Assembly (NCBI GenBank): GCA_023150615.1
Contig: JAKLKO010000023.1
Coordinates: 1 to 64,000 of the forward strand
Length of the DNA stretch: 64,000 nucleotides
Reading direction: 5' to 3'
From: Phycisphaerae bacterium
GTDB taxonomy: Bacteria > Planctomycetota > Phycisphaerae > UBA1845 > UTPLA1
This document shows, piece after piece, positions 33,288 to 43,106 of this stretch. Position numbers and translations under genes: made by a program. The notes below the pieces were generated by a model. That model searched no databases. It saw nothing but the letters and a program-made list of their open reading frames with translations, and was not told where the DNA came from. Every line of letters starts with the position of its first letter. Positions within the stretch are counted from its first letter, which is position 1.

Positions 33288-35969
33288 TTAGTGCTGACCG
33301 ATGCCCGGAGCCGTCGGCACGGACTTGGTACCAAGGATCGCCTTCGCCGCCGGGCTGTCCTTCATCGGCAGCGCAAAACGGCGGATGCCGTCGTACCGAT
33401 ACAACGCGCTGGCCACGGCCGGGGCCGTCGGCACGAGTCCGATCTCGGCGATTCCCCGCGCGCCGTACGGGCATTCCGGGTCCGGCTCCTCGACGAGGAT
33501 CAGTTCGAGCTCGGGCATGTGGTGCGCCCGGAGTATCCCGCACGACTTGATGTCGTCCGTCACGATCCGCCCGCCCTCGCGGACGAACTCCTCGGTGAGG
33601 GCGTAGCCGAGCCCCATGTGCAGCGACCCTTCGAGCTGACCCTCAAGCAGCGTCGGGTTGATCACGCGGCCGACGTCGTGCGCGGCGATCAGCTTCTTCA
33701 CCGTGCCGTCGTCGTTCAGGATGCAGACCTGCGTCGCGAAGCCGTACGTCAGATGCGTCTTCGGGTCGGGCACGTCCGCGCCGAACTTGTCCGTCGGGTA
33801 GCAGCGCCACTCGCCGAGGTACTTTCGCCCGGCCAGCGAGCGCAGCGCCGCCGAAACCTCCGCCGCGTCCCGGCGATTGCGAACGCCGGCCATCAGCGGC
33901 TTCAACTCTTCATTGAACTTCCGGCACGCGTCGATGACCGCATGGCAGGTCAGCACCGTGCCGCGACTGCCGGTCGTCTGCCCCGCATCCAGCGGATCGC
34001 TCGTATCGCACGCCGCCGCGAACAGCTCCGGCGGCACGCCGGTCTCCTGCACCGCCGACTGGATCGCGACGGTAAACAGGCCCTGGCCCATCTCGGTATG
34101 GCCGGTGCGAAGCGTCACGCGTCCGTCGGATTCGATCGTCAGACTGGCGCGGCCGATCTCCGGCAGGCCGTTGCCGATGCCGACGTTCTTGATGCCGCAC
34201 GCGATGCCGGCGTACTTCGCGCCGCGGTACGCATCGCGGACGGCCAGCAGCGTCTTTTCCAGCCCGAACGGCTTGGTCAGCCGCTGGCCGGTGCAGAAGC
34301 GGTCGCCCTGTCGCAGGATGTTCCGCCAGCGGATCTCCCAGCCATCGACGCCGACCTTCGCGGCAATCATGTCGAGCGCGCCCTCGATGGCGAAGGCCGC
34401 CTGGTTCGCGCCGAAGCCGCGCATCGCGCCGTTCGGCGGGTTGTTCGTATAGACCGCGAGCGACTCGATGTCGATGTTCTCGCACTTGTACGGGCCGATG
34501 ACGTGGCCCGCGGCGCGCTCGAGCACCTTCGCGCCGACCGACGCGTACGCGCCCTTGTCGCCGACGATGCGTGCACGGACCGCCGTCAGGCATCCGTCGG
34601 CGTCCGCCCCGACCTCCAGCGTGATCCGCACGGGGTGCCGCTTCGGGTGCAGGCGCATGGATTGCTCGCGGGTCAGCATGCACTTGACCGGCCGTTGCAG
34701 CAACCACGCGCACAGGGCGGTCTGCGCTTGCACCGACATGTCTTCCTTGCCGCCGAACGCGCCGCCGTTCGAGACCAGTTCCGCGCGGATCCGCTCGGTG
34801 GGCCAGCCGAGCACGCCTGCAATCTGCCGTCGGTCGTCGAAGATGCCCTGGCCCTGCGTGAACACGCGCAGGCCGTCCCCCTCGGGTTGGGCGATGCACG
34901 CCTCGGGCTCGAGGAACATGTGCTCGATGCACTGCGTCTGCCACGTGCCCTTGACCACGTGCGCGGCGGCGGCGAAGGCCCGCTCCGGTTCGCCGCGGAC
35001 CAGTGCGCTGCGCGAAAGCAGGTTCCCGCCAGGGTGGATCTTCGGTGCATCGGGCCGCAGGGCTTCGTCGGGCGACGTGATCGGCACGCGGACTTCGTAG
35101 TCGATCTCGATGGCGTCGGCCGCGCGACGCGCCGTCCGCATGTCCTCCGCCACGACGAACGCGAGCACGTCGCCCACGTAGCGCGTCTCCTCGCCCTCGG
35201 CGATGAACACGGGCCAGTCGGGCGTGATCAGGCCGACGTTGCGGTGGCCGGGCACGTCGGCCGCCGTGACGACGCGGAGCACGCCGTTCAGCTTCAGCGC
35301 TGGCCGCGGGTCGATCCTGCGGACCAGCGCGCGCGGGTGGTCGCTCAGCCGAGGCGCGGCGAAGACGACGCCGGGCGGATACATGTCGGCGATGAAGCAG
35401 CGTTGTCCGAGGACGGCGTCCGCGCCGGAGTATCGCGCCAGCCGGTCGCCGATCTTGCCCTCACACGCATCGAACGCGATGGACTCGCCGCGCCGCGCGC
35501 GGGCCAGCAGTTCGACCGCGTCGATGATCTTCGTGTACCCCGTGCAGCGGCAAAGATGCGCCCGCAGGTCGTTGGCGATCTCGCCGCGCGTCGGGTTGGG
35601 GTTTCGCTCGCAGAGGGCATGGGCGCGGACGGCGATGCCGGGGATGCAGAAGCCGCACTGCACGCCGCCCGATTGCACGAACGCCTGCGCGATCGTCCGC
35701 CGCTCGTCGTCGGAGAATCCCTCGAGCGTCGTGACCGTCTTCCCGGCGACGCTCCGCAGCGGCAGCGTGCAGCTCAACCGCGGCTTGCCATCGATCAGCA
35801 CCGTGCAGCATCCGCACTGGCCCATCGGCTGGCAGCCGTCCTTCGGTGAAACGATGCCGAGATGATCGCGAAGCGCGTCGAGCAGCGAGGTGTCGGCCCC
35901 GGCGGCAACGGTGACTCGCCGACCGTTGAGCGTGAACGACGTCGCGCTGGACTGGGTCATCTCGAACAC
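33288..35969 (-). CDS. Xanthine-dehydrogenase-family molybdenum hydroxylase, fused Fe-S and molybdopterin subunits
   Basis: This 893-aa protein joins a [2Fe-2S] subunit (about 1-165) to the large molybdopterin subunit. The Fe-S part has DGCQPMGQCGCCTVLIDG for the plant-type cluster, then CGFC at 105-108 and CRCTGY at 140-145 for the second cluster. The molybdopterin part has ETRYVGDVLAFVVAED, the FGGKEDM segment, RGFGANQAAFAIEG, GHTEMGQGL and DVGRVINPTLLEGQLEG. No FAD domain is present. This architecture matches the predicted selenium-dependent xanthine dehydrogenase-like family. The exact substrate (purine, N-heterocycle or aldehyde) cannot be read. The gene is first of the operon with xdhC and mocA. 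Confidence 0.85.
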   Translation of the reverse strand: MFEMTQSSATSFTLNGRRVTVAAGADTSLLDALRDHLGIVSPKDGCQPMGQCGCCTVLIDGKPRLSCTLPLRSVAGKTVTTLEGFSDDERRTIAQAFVQSGGVQCGFCIPGIAVRAHALCERNPNPTRGEIANDLRAHLCRCTGYTKIIDAVELLARARRGESIAFDACEGKIGDRLARYSGADAVLGQRCFIADMYPPGVVFAAPRLSDHPRALVRRIDPRPALKLNGVLRVVTAADVPGHRNVGLITPDWPVFIAEGEETRYVGDVLAFVVAEDMRTARRAADAIEIDYEVRVPITSPDEALRPDAPKIHPGGNLLSRSALVRGEPERAFAAAAHVVKGTWQTQCIEHMFLEPEACIAQPEGDGLRVFTQGQGIFDDRRQIAGVLGWPTERIRAELVSNGGAFGGKEDMSVQAQTALCAWLLQRPVKCMLTREQSMRLHPKRHPVRITLEVGADADGCLTAVRARIVGDKGAYASVGAKVLERAAGHVIGPYKCENIDIESLAVYTNNPPNGAMRGFGANQAAFAIEGALDMIAAKVGVDGWEIRWRNILRQGDRFCTGQRLTKPFGLEKTLLAVRDAYRGAKYAGIACGIKNVGIGNGLPEIGRASLTIESDGRVTLRTGHTEMGQGLFTVAIQSAVQETGVPPELFAAACDTSDPLDAGQTTGSRGTVLTCHAVIDACRKFNEELKPLMAGVRNRRDAAEVSAALRSLAGRKYLGEWRCYPTDKFGADVPDPKTHLTYGFATQVCILNDDGTVKKLIAAHDVGRVINPTLLEGQLEGSLHMGLGYALTEEFVREGGRIVTDDIKSCGILRAHHMPELELILVEEPDPECPYGARGIAEIGLVPTAPAVASALYRYDGIRRFALPMKDSPAAKAILGTKSVPTAPGIGQH

Positions 35970-36044
35970 GCCGATACCTCGCAGGGCCGCTGAGGCCTCA
36001 TTCGGAATTGTATCGAATCACCGCGCGGCGACCAACGGCAGGCG

Positions 36045-37454
36045 TCAGAAGTTGGCGTAGCGAACGGCGTCGGTGATCCGCCGATAACGCCAGAACCACC
36101 ACGCGATCAGCGCTCCGTTGCCGAAAAGAACGAGCACTGGTTCGGGCGGCGCGCCGCCGAGGTTTCCGAAGAATTGCCGGACGAGCGCGGCTCGCGGCCA
36201 ATTCGTGAAGAAAACGCTCGTCGCCAGCAGCCCGTCGTAGAGGCAGAAGACCCAGAGGTACGCTGCCTCGACGGCAACGATCTTGCGCGCCGCGCGGAAC
36301 GCCGGCAGCGGCCGCGTCCAGGACCAGACCGTGACGACGATCGCGGCCGCGGCGAGATACGTCAGGTACGCCGCGGCGAGGACGGCCAGTGTCAAGATGC
36401 AGATGACCGCCAACTCGTCGTATGGACTGGATCTGAGTTCACCAATCATTACCATGCACGTGAAGATCCAGAGGAACGCGCCGACGGTGATGGCGAATAG
36501 GTGCGCGGCCGCGAAGCGCGTCATCCGCAGCGGCTCATCGAGCACCGTGAGTGATCGATAGAACTCTCCCGGTCGTACAAGGGCGCGCCAGCTCGTTGCG
36601 ACAAGCGATGGCACGTCGCGCCGAGTTTCCCACCGACTGGGCCGGCGCGTACGTCCGGCCGTGAGCGACTCGTCCGCGTCGCGTGAACATTCCGGACAGC
36701 GCCGATCCTCCGGCACATGCGTGAGGTCGTAGCCGCAGCTCTCGCAGCGCGGTGTCAGCGAACTGAGCGCGGTCGCGGGCCGGAGCCGCGCCGCGGCGCA
36801 TCGGGCGAGGCTCAGCCACAGGACGCTCCCGCCGAGCGTGAAGGTCAGTTCCACGTACGGCGGTCCCAGGAAGACTCGTCCGCCGGATTGCCCCGCGCGC
36901 CAGATTTCCATCTGTCGCGTCATGTAGGCCGCGTGAACGGCCACGATCGTCGTAAGCACAAGGACGACCGCCGAGCTGGTGACGACGGCCCGGAGGCTCC
37001 GCCGAAACGCCCGGCCGAACCCCTCGTCGGCGTGCGAATCGACCAGGCAGAGCCATGCTCCCGCGAATGCGAACCCGATGGCCGTTCCCCAGAGCGACAG
37101 GAACATCAACTCGGTCGCCCCGAACCAGGCGCCGGCGTTCCATTCCGCGCGGACCTCGAGGAGCGTCCGGTACGCGATCGGCTTCAGGCCTTCGGCCCGA
37201 CTCGAATCGACGCGGATTGCATCGCCCCACAACGCGGAAGCGGCGATGATCCCGGCCCACAGCGCTGCCTGAAGCGCGATGCACACGGCCACGGCGCGCA
37301 TCGACGCGAGGCCCATGATCCGCAGACCGACGCCCGGCCGGATCATCGCAAGCCACGGCGCGACGAGCGCCTTCCACCACGCCGGGCGCGGTTCGAGGCC
37401 GATGTCCCCGGACGAAGCGGTGATCGTGTGCGGTTCGGGACCGAGGCCGTTCAC
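36045..37454 (-). CDS. Multi-pass membrane protein with central zinc ribbon
   Basis: This 469-aa protein has several hydrophobic segments at both ends and a zinc ribbon in the middle: CESCGYDLTHVPEDRRCPEC. This ribbon (CxxCGYDLxG..CPEC) is common in Planctomycetes membrane proteins. The hydrophobic halves resemble Yip1-like permease domains (IMGLASMRAVAVCIALQAALWAG; ILTLAVLAAAYLTYLAAAAIV). The function is unknown. It lies 28 nt after the PAP2 gene on the same strand and 75 nt before the molybdenum hydroxylase. Confidence 0.7.
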   Translation of the reverse strand: MNGLGPEPHTITASSGDIGLEPRPAWWKALVAPWLAMIRPGVGLRIMGLASMRAVAVCIALQAALWAGIIAASALWGDAIRVDSSRAEGLKPIAYRTLLEVRAEWNAGAWFGATELMFLSLWGTAIGFAFAGAWLCLVDSHADEGFGRAFRRSLRAVVTSSAVVLVLTTIVAVHAAYMTRQMEIWRAGQSGGRVFLGPPYVELTFTLGGSVLWLSLARCAAARLRPATALSSLTPRCESCGYDLTHVPEDRRCPECSRDADESLTAGRTRRPSRWETRRDVPSLVATSWRALVRPGEFYRSLTVLDEPLRMTRFAAAHLFAITVGAFLWIFTCMVMIGELRSSPYDELAVICILTLAVLAAAYLTYLAAAAIVVTVWSWTRPLPAFRAARKIVAVEAAYLWVFCLYDGLLATSVFFTNWPRAALVRQFFGNLGGAPPEPVLVLFGNGALIAWWFWRYRRITDAVRYANF

Positions 37455-37482
37455 GCGATGACGATCGAGGCGCAGCGACGCA

Positions 37483-38532
37483 TCAGAAGCTCTTCATCAG
37501 CGCCATGCCGCTCGATCCCGTGGCCGGATCGGCGTAGGGCAGGACCTTCCAGCCGAAGAGCTCCGGATCGCGCCCGCTGGCGACGCTGTGGCCGATCACC
37601 GTGCCCATGACCGCGCCGAAGAGCACGTCGCTCAGGTAGTGCTCGCCGCTGTTGAGTCGCTCGACGCCTACGAGGACGCCCAGCCCGTACATGGGGACGC
37701 CGACGAGCGGCCCGTAGGCCTCGTTCAGCACGGTCGCCACGCAGAACGTGCTGGACGTGTGCCCGCTGGGGAAGGTGCCCCATTCGCCGTTGGGCGCCTT
37801 GTCCGACGACGCGGCCTGGCCCACCATCGTCGAGAGTCCGTTGATGATCAGCGCGCTGAAGAGCGTCTTGCCGACCTCGTAGGTCTTGTCATCCTGCGAC
37901 TGCTGACCGACCAGGTACATCAGTCCCGCCAGCGCGAAGTGCGTCCCCGGATTGCCCATTGCCCCGAACGCGTCGGCCCAGTCGTTGCTGTACGCGCGAT
38001 GTCGGTCGTAGTGGCGCTCGACGGTGCCGTCCGGCCCGGTCTCCTGCACGGCCAGCGCGCCGCCGTACGCCGCGCCGAGCACGATCAGGTTGATCGGGTT
38101 GCCGTACACGCGCTTCGTGTCGCGCCACAGATCGCGGCCCATGTTCTGAACGTCGCGCTTGACCGTCTGGCCGAAGGAATCGAGCGGCGGTCGACGGGCG
38201 TAGATATCTTCCTTCCGTGCGGCGTCCGCGGCCGGATCGGGGGCGCCCTCGGTCGCGCCGGCCATGTCCATCAGCGCGTACGAATCGTCCGCGGGCTTCG
38301 CAGGTCCCGGCAAGCCGGATTCGGCCCGGCCGGCGATCGACATCGAGCGCGCCGCAGTCCGCGCCGCGATCGGGCGCTGCGGTCCGCGCGCGGCGAGCCG
38401 CTCGTGCTCGAGTTGCATCAACCGATCGGAGAATCCCGGCGGTGGGGGCGATGGTTCGTAAGTGAGCCGGCTGCATCCTCCGCCGACGATGGCCAGTGCG
38501 GCCGCCCAGCCCGCGCAATCGCGAAGACGCAT
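37483..38532 (-). CDS. PAP2-superfamily phosphatase, possibly lipid-anchored
   Basis: This 349-aa protein has a hydrophobic N-terminus ending GGGCS (imperfect lipobox), a linker, and then a PAP2 domain. The motifs are FPSGHTSST (PSGH block, catalytic His) and RLNSGEHYLSDVLFGAVMG (third motif, catalytic His with Asp). The first KxxxxxxRP motif is not obvious. PAP2 enzymes dephosphorylate phosphatidic acid or undecaprenyl-type phosphates on the outer face of the membrane. GGAGG lies 8 nt before the ATG at 38532. Confidence 0.85.
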   Translation of the reverse strand: MRLRDCAGWAAALAIVGGGCSRLTYEPSPPPPGFSDRLMQLEHERLAARGPQRPIAARTAARSMSIAGRAESGLPGPAKPADDSYALMDMAGATEGAPDPAADAARKEDIYARRPPLDSFGQTVKRDVQNMGRDLWRDTKRVYGNPINLIVLGAAYGGALAVQETGPDGTVERHYDRHRAYSNDWADAFGAMGNPGTHFALAGLMYLVGQQSQDDKTYEVGKTLFSALIINGLSTMVGQAASSDKAPNGEWGTFPSGHTSSTFCVATVLNEAYGPLVGVPMYGLGVLVGVERLNSGEHYLSDVLFGAVMGTVIGHSVASGRDPELFGWKVLPYADPATGSSGMALMKSF

Positions 38533-38624
38533 GACGTGTCCTCCGTGCCGAAGATCGACCGGCGTCCGTGCGGTCCGGTCACGCGGATCATCGCGCCGGA
38601 CGGCATTCGACGCAACACGTCGCG

Positions 38625-39737
38625 TTACGACACGTTCGGAGTGATGACCGCCTTGCCGGTCTGCCACGCCGCGACGGCCGCCAGGGCCTCGTTGACCTGC
38701 TCCAGCCGATACCGGTGCGTGATAAGCTCATGGAAGGGATATCGGTCGCGGCGGGTCCGCAGGAATTCGAGGGCGTAGACCCAGTGATGCGGCTCGCTGC
38801 CGTAGCTTCCGGTGATGGTCAACTCTCGCCGGGTGATCAAATGCGGGTTGAGCGGCGTCGGACCCGCGTTGCAGTACTGCCCGAGCACGAGGCACCGCCC
38901 ACCGTCGCGGCAAAGCTCCCAGCTCTCGGCGACCGCCTCCGGAGCGCCGACGCACTCGACCACGACGTCTGCGCCCAGCCCGTGCGTCATGGCCCGCACC
39001 GCGTCGAGCCGCGACGCGGGGGTGGCGTACTTCGCGAGGTCAATCGTCTCGTCCGCGCCGAACCGCCGGCAGCGCTCCAGGCGTTCGGCCGGACCTCCGA
39101 TCACGATCAGCGGCCGCGCGCCGGCCTCCTTTGCGAGCGCCACGGTGGCCAGCCCCACAGGCCCGGCCCCCTGCACCACGACCGCATCGCCGGCGAAGCA
39201 CGGCATACGCTCCTGGCCGTGCACGGCGGTCACAAGCCCGCAGCCCGCACCGACGACGGCTTCGGCGGGCAGGTCGTCCGGCAGGCGGAACACCGCCGTC
39301 CCGGCGTGGAGCAGGTGAAACTCCGCGTAGCCGCCGAGCAGATGCGGCGGCGAATCGCACGGCGTATTCACCCCGTAGGCCTTGCGGTTCTGGCAGCGGC
39401 TCGGCAGCCGGTGCAGGCGGCAGTATCGACACGTCCCGCATGCGCGCCCGGCCGTCCATGCGACCCGGTCGCCGACGACCAGTGGCCGCCCGAGCCAGTC
39501 GCGGACCGCCCCGCCCATCGCCGCGACCCGTCCCACGGATTCGTGGCCCATGATGAGCGGCAAGGGCACCTCGAGCTGCCCCGCATGAAGATGCACGTCC
39601 GTCCCGCAGATGCCGGCCAACTCGATGCGGACGAGCACGTCACCGGGCTCGAGCGCCGTGGGGAGCGGGTATTCGCGCAGTTCGATCGGACGCCGGAATG
39701 CGGTCATGACGGCCGCGCGGGAGGTGGTTGCGTTCAT
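38625..39737 (-). CDS. Zinc-dependent medium-chain alcohol dehydrogenase
   Basis: This 370-aa enzyme has catalytic zinc residues Cys44 (GICGTDVHL) and GHE at 64-66, the structural zinc cluster Cys100, Cys103, Cys106 and Cys115, and the nucleotide-binding GAGPVGLATVALAKEAGA. It oxidises alcohols or polyols with NAD(P). The closest look is to threonine/sorbitol dehydrogenase-like members, but the substrate is not determinable. It lies within the long minus-strand gene run between the small zinc-ribbon gene and the PAP2 gene. Confidence 0.9.
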   Translation of the reverse strand: MNATTSRAAVMTAFRRPIELREYPLPTALEPGDVLVRIELAGICGTDVHLHAGQLEVPLPLIMGHESVGRVAAMGGAVRDWLGRPLVVGDRVAWTAGRACGTCRYCRLHRLPSRCQNRKAYGVNTPCDSPPHLLGGYAEFHLLHAGTAVFRLPDDLPAEAVVGAGCGLVTAVHGQERMPCFAGDAVVVQGAGPVGLATVALAKEAGARPLIVIGGPAERLERCRRFGADETIDLAKYATPASRLDAVRAMTHGLGADVVVECVGAPEAVAESWELCRDGGRCLVLGQYCNAGPTPLNPHLITRRELTITGSYGSEPHHWVYALEFLRTRRDRYPFHELITHRYRLEQVNEALAAVAAWQTGKAVITPNVS

Positions 39738-39846
39738 GCGGGTCTTCTCGATCGCACTGCGGCGGCGATCGTCGAAATCGACGCGGGCGGTGCGACGCGA
39801 TTATACAAGGATTGGCACGCAGCGCATCGCAGCGGGGCGGGCACGC

Positions 39847-40218
39847 TCAGTGCGTCTCGATGCGGTGCGGCGACGAGCGGCGATCGTCATGTCGGTCATA
39901 GCTGTCCGGCGCGCGCCGGTAGCGGAGGATCGGCCGCTCGATGCGTTCGCGGTGCAGGGCCGGGCGGGGTTCGCGCGCGGCATTCGTGAAAAGGAAAAAC
40001 GCGGCCATGAAGAGCATGAAGAAGAGCCACAGGGCGACGGCGCAGCCGATCGGTCGGGCGCATCCGCCGGTGGTACAGCGCATCGGCGCGGCCGGAGCGG
40101 GCGCGGCGATCGGTGGCGGCTCCGGCACGGCGTGAACGAGGCCCGCGCCGCAGAGCCCGCAGTAACTCGCGGTGGGGCGGACAACTCGGCCGCAGCGCTG
40201 GCACGTCATGGATGACAT
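39847..40218 (-). CDS. Small zinc-ribbon membrane protein
   Basis: This 123-aa protein starts with a zinc ribbon (MTCQRCGRVVRPTASYCGLCGAGL; four Cys in two CxxC pairs). A Pro/Ala linker, a second CTTGGC pair and one membrane helix (IGCAVALWLFFMLFMAAFFLF, about 56-76) follow, with a basic tail. Such zinc-ribbon membrane proteins are common in Planctomycetes, and their function is unknown. It is divergent from the thiamine gene. Confidence 0.7.
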   Translation of the reverse strand: MSSMTCQRCGRVVRPTASYCGLCGAGLVHAVPEPPPIAAPAPAAPMRCTTGGCARPIGCAVALWLFFMLFMAAFFLFTNAAREPRPALHRERIERPILRYRRAPDSYDRHDDRRSSPHRIETH

Positions 40219-40305
40219 CGTTCCCGGCTCGCGGAGGTTCGCCAGTTATTCTACGCACACCGGTTCGCGCAGACCATCGCATCGTTCGCGCGTACGATAC
40301 GCGGC

Positions 40306-41349
40306 ATGGATCCCGGCGTGGCCCGCATCCTGGACGCCAACTTCAACCGCGCTCGAGAAGCGCTCCGCACGCTCGAGGATTACGCGCGATTTTCGCTCGA
40401 CGACGCAACGGCCGCCGAGACCGCCAAGTCGCTGCGGCACGACCTCGCGGCGGCGATGGCCGAGCTCCCGTCCGCCGCGCTGCTGGATGCGCGTGATGTC
40501 GCGGGCGACGTTGGTACGGCGATCCGCACCGCGCAGGAGGGATCGCGCGATCGGCCGGAGGTCGTCGCCCTGGCCGCCGCGCGTCGTGCCGGCGAGGCGC
40601 TGCGGGTCCTGGAAGAATACGGAAAGCTCGCCGGCGGCGGCGCATCGCCGTTTGAGCGGATTCGCTACGGACTGTATGAGCTGGAGCAGCGGGTCTCGCT
40701 CCTCAGCCCGCGACTGGCGCGGTTGAGTCGCGCGCGCCTGCACGTCCTTCTGACCGAAGCGCGGTGCGCGCGACCGTGGCTCGAGACGGCCGCAGCGGCG
40801 CTCGACGGCGGGGCGGACGTGCTGCAGTTCCGCGAGAAAGCGCTGCCGGATCGGGAGGTGCTGGCGCGGGCCGAGCGGCTGGTTGAACTGGCACGTCCGC
40901 GCGGGGCGCTCGTGATCGTGAACGACCGCGCCGACCTCGCACGGCTCTCGGACGCGGACGGGGTCCATCTCGGGCAGGATGACCTGCCAATCGCTGCGGC
41001 GCGTCGGATCATCGGCCGGACGCGCCTCGTCGGGTGCAGCACGCACTCGCTCGAGCAGGTTCGCGCCGCCGACGCCGATGCCCCGGATTATGTCGCGGTC
41101 GGACCGATGTTCGCATCGGCGACGAAGCCCGCCGAACAGATCCCCGGGCCATCGTTCGCCGCTCAGGCCGCGGCGCTGACACGGCGGCCGATGGTCGCCA
41201 TCGGCGGAATCACGCCGGAGCGCATCGACGTGTTGGTCAGGGCGGGTGTGCGCTGCGTGGCCGTCTGCCAGGCGGTGATCGCCGCCGCCGATCCGGCCCG
41301 CGCATCCCGAGAGATTCTCGCATCGCTCCCGCCACCTCAGTCGAAGTGA
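40306..41349 (+). CDS. thiE: ThiD2-ThiE fusion, thiamine phosphate synthase
   Basis: This 347-aa protein has an N-terminal ThiD2-type domain (RILDANFNRAREALRTLEDYARF, AARRAGEALRVLEEYGK; about 1-135). Thiamine phosphate synthase follows (about 145-347): LQFREKALPDRE, VIVNDRADLA, ADGVHLGQDDLP, VGCSTHSLEQV, YVAVGPMFASATKP and AIGGITPERI. ThiE joins HMP-PP with the thiazole phosphate, and the ThiD2 domain is thought to supply an HMP-phosphate kinase-like or salvage function. No THI-box riboswitch is visible in the 87 nt upstream. Confidence 0.9.
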   Translation: MDPGVARILDANFNRAREALRTLEDYARFSLDDATAAETAKSLRHDLAAAMAELPSAALLDARDVAGDVGTAIRTAQEGSRDRPEVVALAAARRAGEALRVLEEYGKLAGGGASPFERIRYGLYELEQRVSLLSPRLARLSRARLHVLLTEARCARPWLETAAAALDGGADVLQFREKALPDREVLARAERLVELARPRGALVIVNDRADLARLSDADGVHLGQDDLPIAAARRIIGRTRLVGCSTHSLEQVRAADADAPDYVAVGPMFASATKPAEQIPGPSFAAQAAALTRRPMVAIGGITPERIDVLVRAGVRCVAVCQAVIAAADPARASREILASLPPPQSK

Positions 41350-41368
41350 CGCGAGAGTCCCCCTCGGA

Positions 41369-42865
41369 TCAGGCGTTCATGTCGGACCAGCGCTTGGCCA
41401 TCTGGCCGTAGATGCCGAGCGCGACCGTGGCGATCAGTCCGATCGCGGCGAACGGAATCCAGACGTAGTAGCCGGGCGCGTAGGTATCCCACAGGAGTTG
41501 CGTGACCTCGGGCCCGCTCCGGTCGAGCACCTCCTGGAGCGTCGCAAACGCCCGCGTCCTCGGTATGCCCGTCACCTGCTCGAGCGATTGCACGCGGCCG
41601 TCCCAGACCTTTCCGCTGAGGAAATCGGTCTTCTCGGCCAGGTAACGGAGCGAGAGCGTGGCCTTCTCACCGAAGTACCCGTACACGACGCCGCCGAGCA
41701 ACGATCCGAGGCCCTGGCCGATGCCGGTCGGGATGTTCACGTAGCCGAGGTAGAGTCCCTTCTTGCCGTGCGGTGCGATCAACCCGAGGTACTCGCTCTT
41801 CTTCGGACCGACGAGCATCTCGCCGATCGAAAAGCCGATGATGCCCGCGAGCAGCATCCACGCGCTTTGCGTCAGTCCGGCGACGAGCACGCCGGCCGTC
41901 GCACCGAGCATGCCGAAGAGCATCGCCGAAACGGTCCGCATCTTCCGCACGAGCCACGCCATCGGCACGACGCCGATGATGATCATCCACGAGTTGAGCG
42001 AGAGCAGCACCTGCTGCTCGATCCGCGGCCGACCGTCGGGGCCTGTCACGACCCACGCGGCCACGGGCGAGTGGCGCGTCAGCGGTTCGCTGCTGATCCA
42101 GTCCTCGATGAAATTGGGCTGAAGGTCCCAGAGCTGGTACATCATCATCCAGAAGCACGACATGATCAGCAGCCACGTCGCCAGTCGCGGCTCCGCGACG
42201 TTGACGATCGTGCGCTTCAAGACGCTCCAGACGCCCTCGGTCTGCGATGCGCCGCTGGGAATGTCGGGAAACTTGATCAGCGTGATCAGGTTCACGACCG
42301 TGCACGCGGCGCAGACCAGGAAGAGGTTCCGCCAGTCCCCGGCGGAATGGCCGGCGAGGATGAACGGCGAGATGTGATGCCCGATGAACGAGCCGACGTT
42401 CACCACCATGTAGAACCAGCCCCAGCCGACGGACGAGTTCTCTTTCGTCAGGATGTGCGCGAGCGTGCCCTGGAGGCCCGGCTTGAAGAACGCCGTGCCG
42501 AACGCCAGCACGACCACGCCGCTGAAAAAGCCGACGTGGCTGTGAAACGCGGCCATCAGCAGGTAGCCGATGGTGTTGACGGTCAGCGAGAAGGCGAGCG
42601 AGCGCCGATAACCGTATCGGTCAGCCAACCCGCCGGTGACCGTGGGAAGGATCGACTGCACGATCGCCCAGACCATGTAGATCACGCCCTTGTCGAACGG
42701 CGTGAGGTGCAGCCCGCCGGGATCGGTCGCCTGCATGATGTAGATCGGCGCAACGGCGCGGAGCGCGTAGTACGCCAGGCGCTCCCACATCTCGACGACG
42801 TTGCAGATCCAGTAGCGAAACCCGAGACCGACGGAATGCGGGGATTCTGGTGCGATCGATGTCAC
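41369..42865 (-). CDS. POT/PTR2-type proton-coupled peptide transporter
   Basis: This 498-aa transporter has about 12 membrane helices. The ExxER proton-coupling motif is EMWER at 25-29, GLADRYGYRRSLAFSL is the MFS loop 2-3 motif, and WGWFYMVVNVGSFIGHH matches the PTR2 FYxxINxGS signature. POT proteins import di- and tripeptides with protons. A hydrophilic segment between helices near 320-350 is larger than usual. Start is taken as GTG at 42865 with GGAG 6 nt upstream; the open frame above this lacks protein character. Confidence 0.85.
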   Translation of the reverse strand: MTSIAPESPHSVGLGFRYWICNVVEMWERLAYYALRAVAPIYIMQATDPGGLHLTPFDKGVIYMVWAIVQSILPTVTGGLADRYGYRRSLAFSLTVNTIGYLLMAAFHSHVGFFSGVVVLAFGTAFFKPGLQGTLAHILTKENSSVGWGWFYMVVNVGSFIGHHISPFILAGHSAGDWRNLFLVCAACTVVNLITLIKFPDIPSGASQTEGVWSVLKRTIVNVAEPRLATWLLIMSCFWMMMYQLWDLQPNFIEDWISSEPLTRHSPVAAWVVTGPDGRPRIEQQVLLSLNSWMIIIGVVPMAWLVRKMRTVSAMLFGMLGATAGVLVAGLTQSAWMLLAGIIGFSIGEMLVGPKKSEYLGLIAPHGKKGLYLGYVNIPTGIGQGLGSLLGGVVYGYFGEKATLSLRYLAEKTDFLSGKVWDGRVQSLEQVTGIPRTRAFATLQEVLDRSGPEVTQLLWDTYAPGYYVWIPFAAIGLIATVALGIYGQMAKRWSDMNA

Positions 42866-43106
42866 GCGCTGCTCCGGAAGCCTTTGGCCCGACGATCCGA
42901 CGCATCCTACACGACGCGCGACGCGAGTCCACGCGCAACGGCCATCGACGCCCGATAATGGCGTGCCGACGATCGCTGCGCCCGCCGCGCTAAACCCGCC
43001 GTTCGCTTCGGCCGCTATACAATCATGGCCGCTCAGCACGCTCCCGCGCCAGGTTCGCCCGGCCGGGCTCGGTCGCGTTGAAGCGTCCCTCGCCGGAGGT
43101 GCTCGA

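Noticed and set aside
32421-35849. Plus-strand open frame of 1142 codons
   Set aside because: It is antisense to XdhC and the molybdenum hydroxylase, whose motifs are unmistakable; the frame has no recognisable domain.
35970-36044. Molybdenum cofactor riboswitch upstream of the hydroxylase operon
   Set aside because: The gap is only 75 nt, too short for the known motif, and shows no matching helices.
40219-40305. TPP riboswitch upstream of the ThiD2-ThiE gene
   Set aside because: The 87-nt gap is short and lacks the CTGAGA and ACCTGATC elements of THI-box RNAs.
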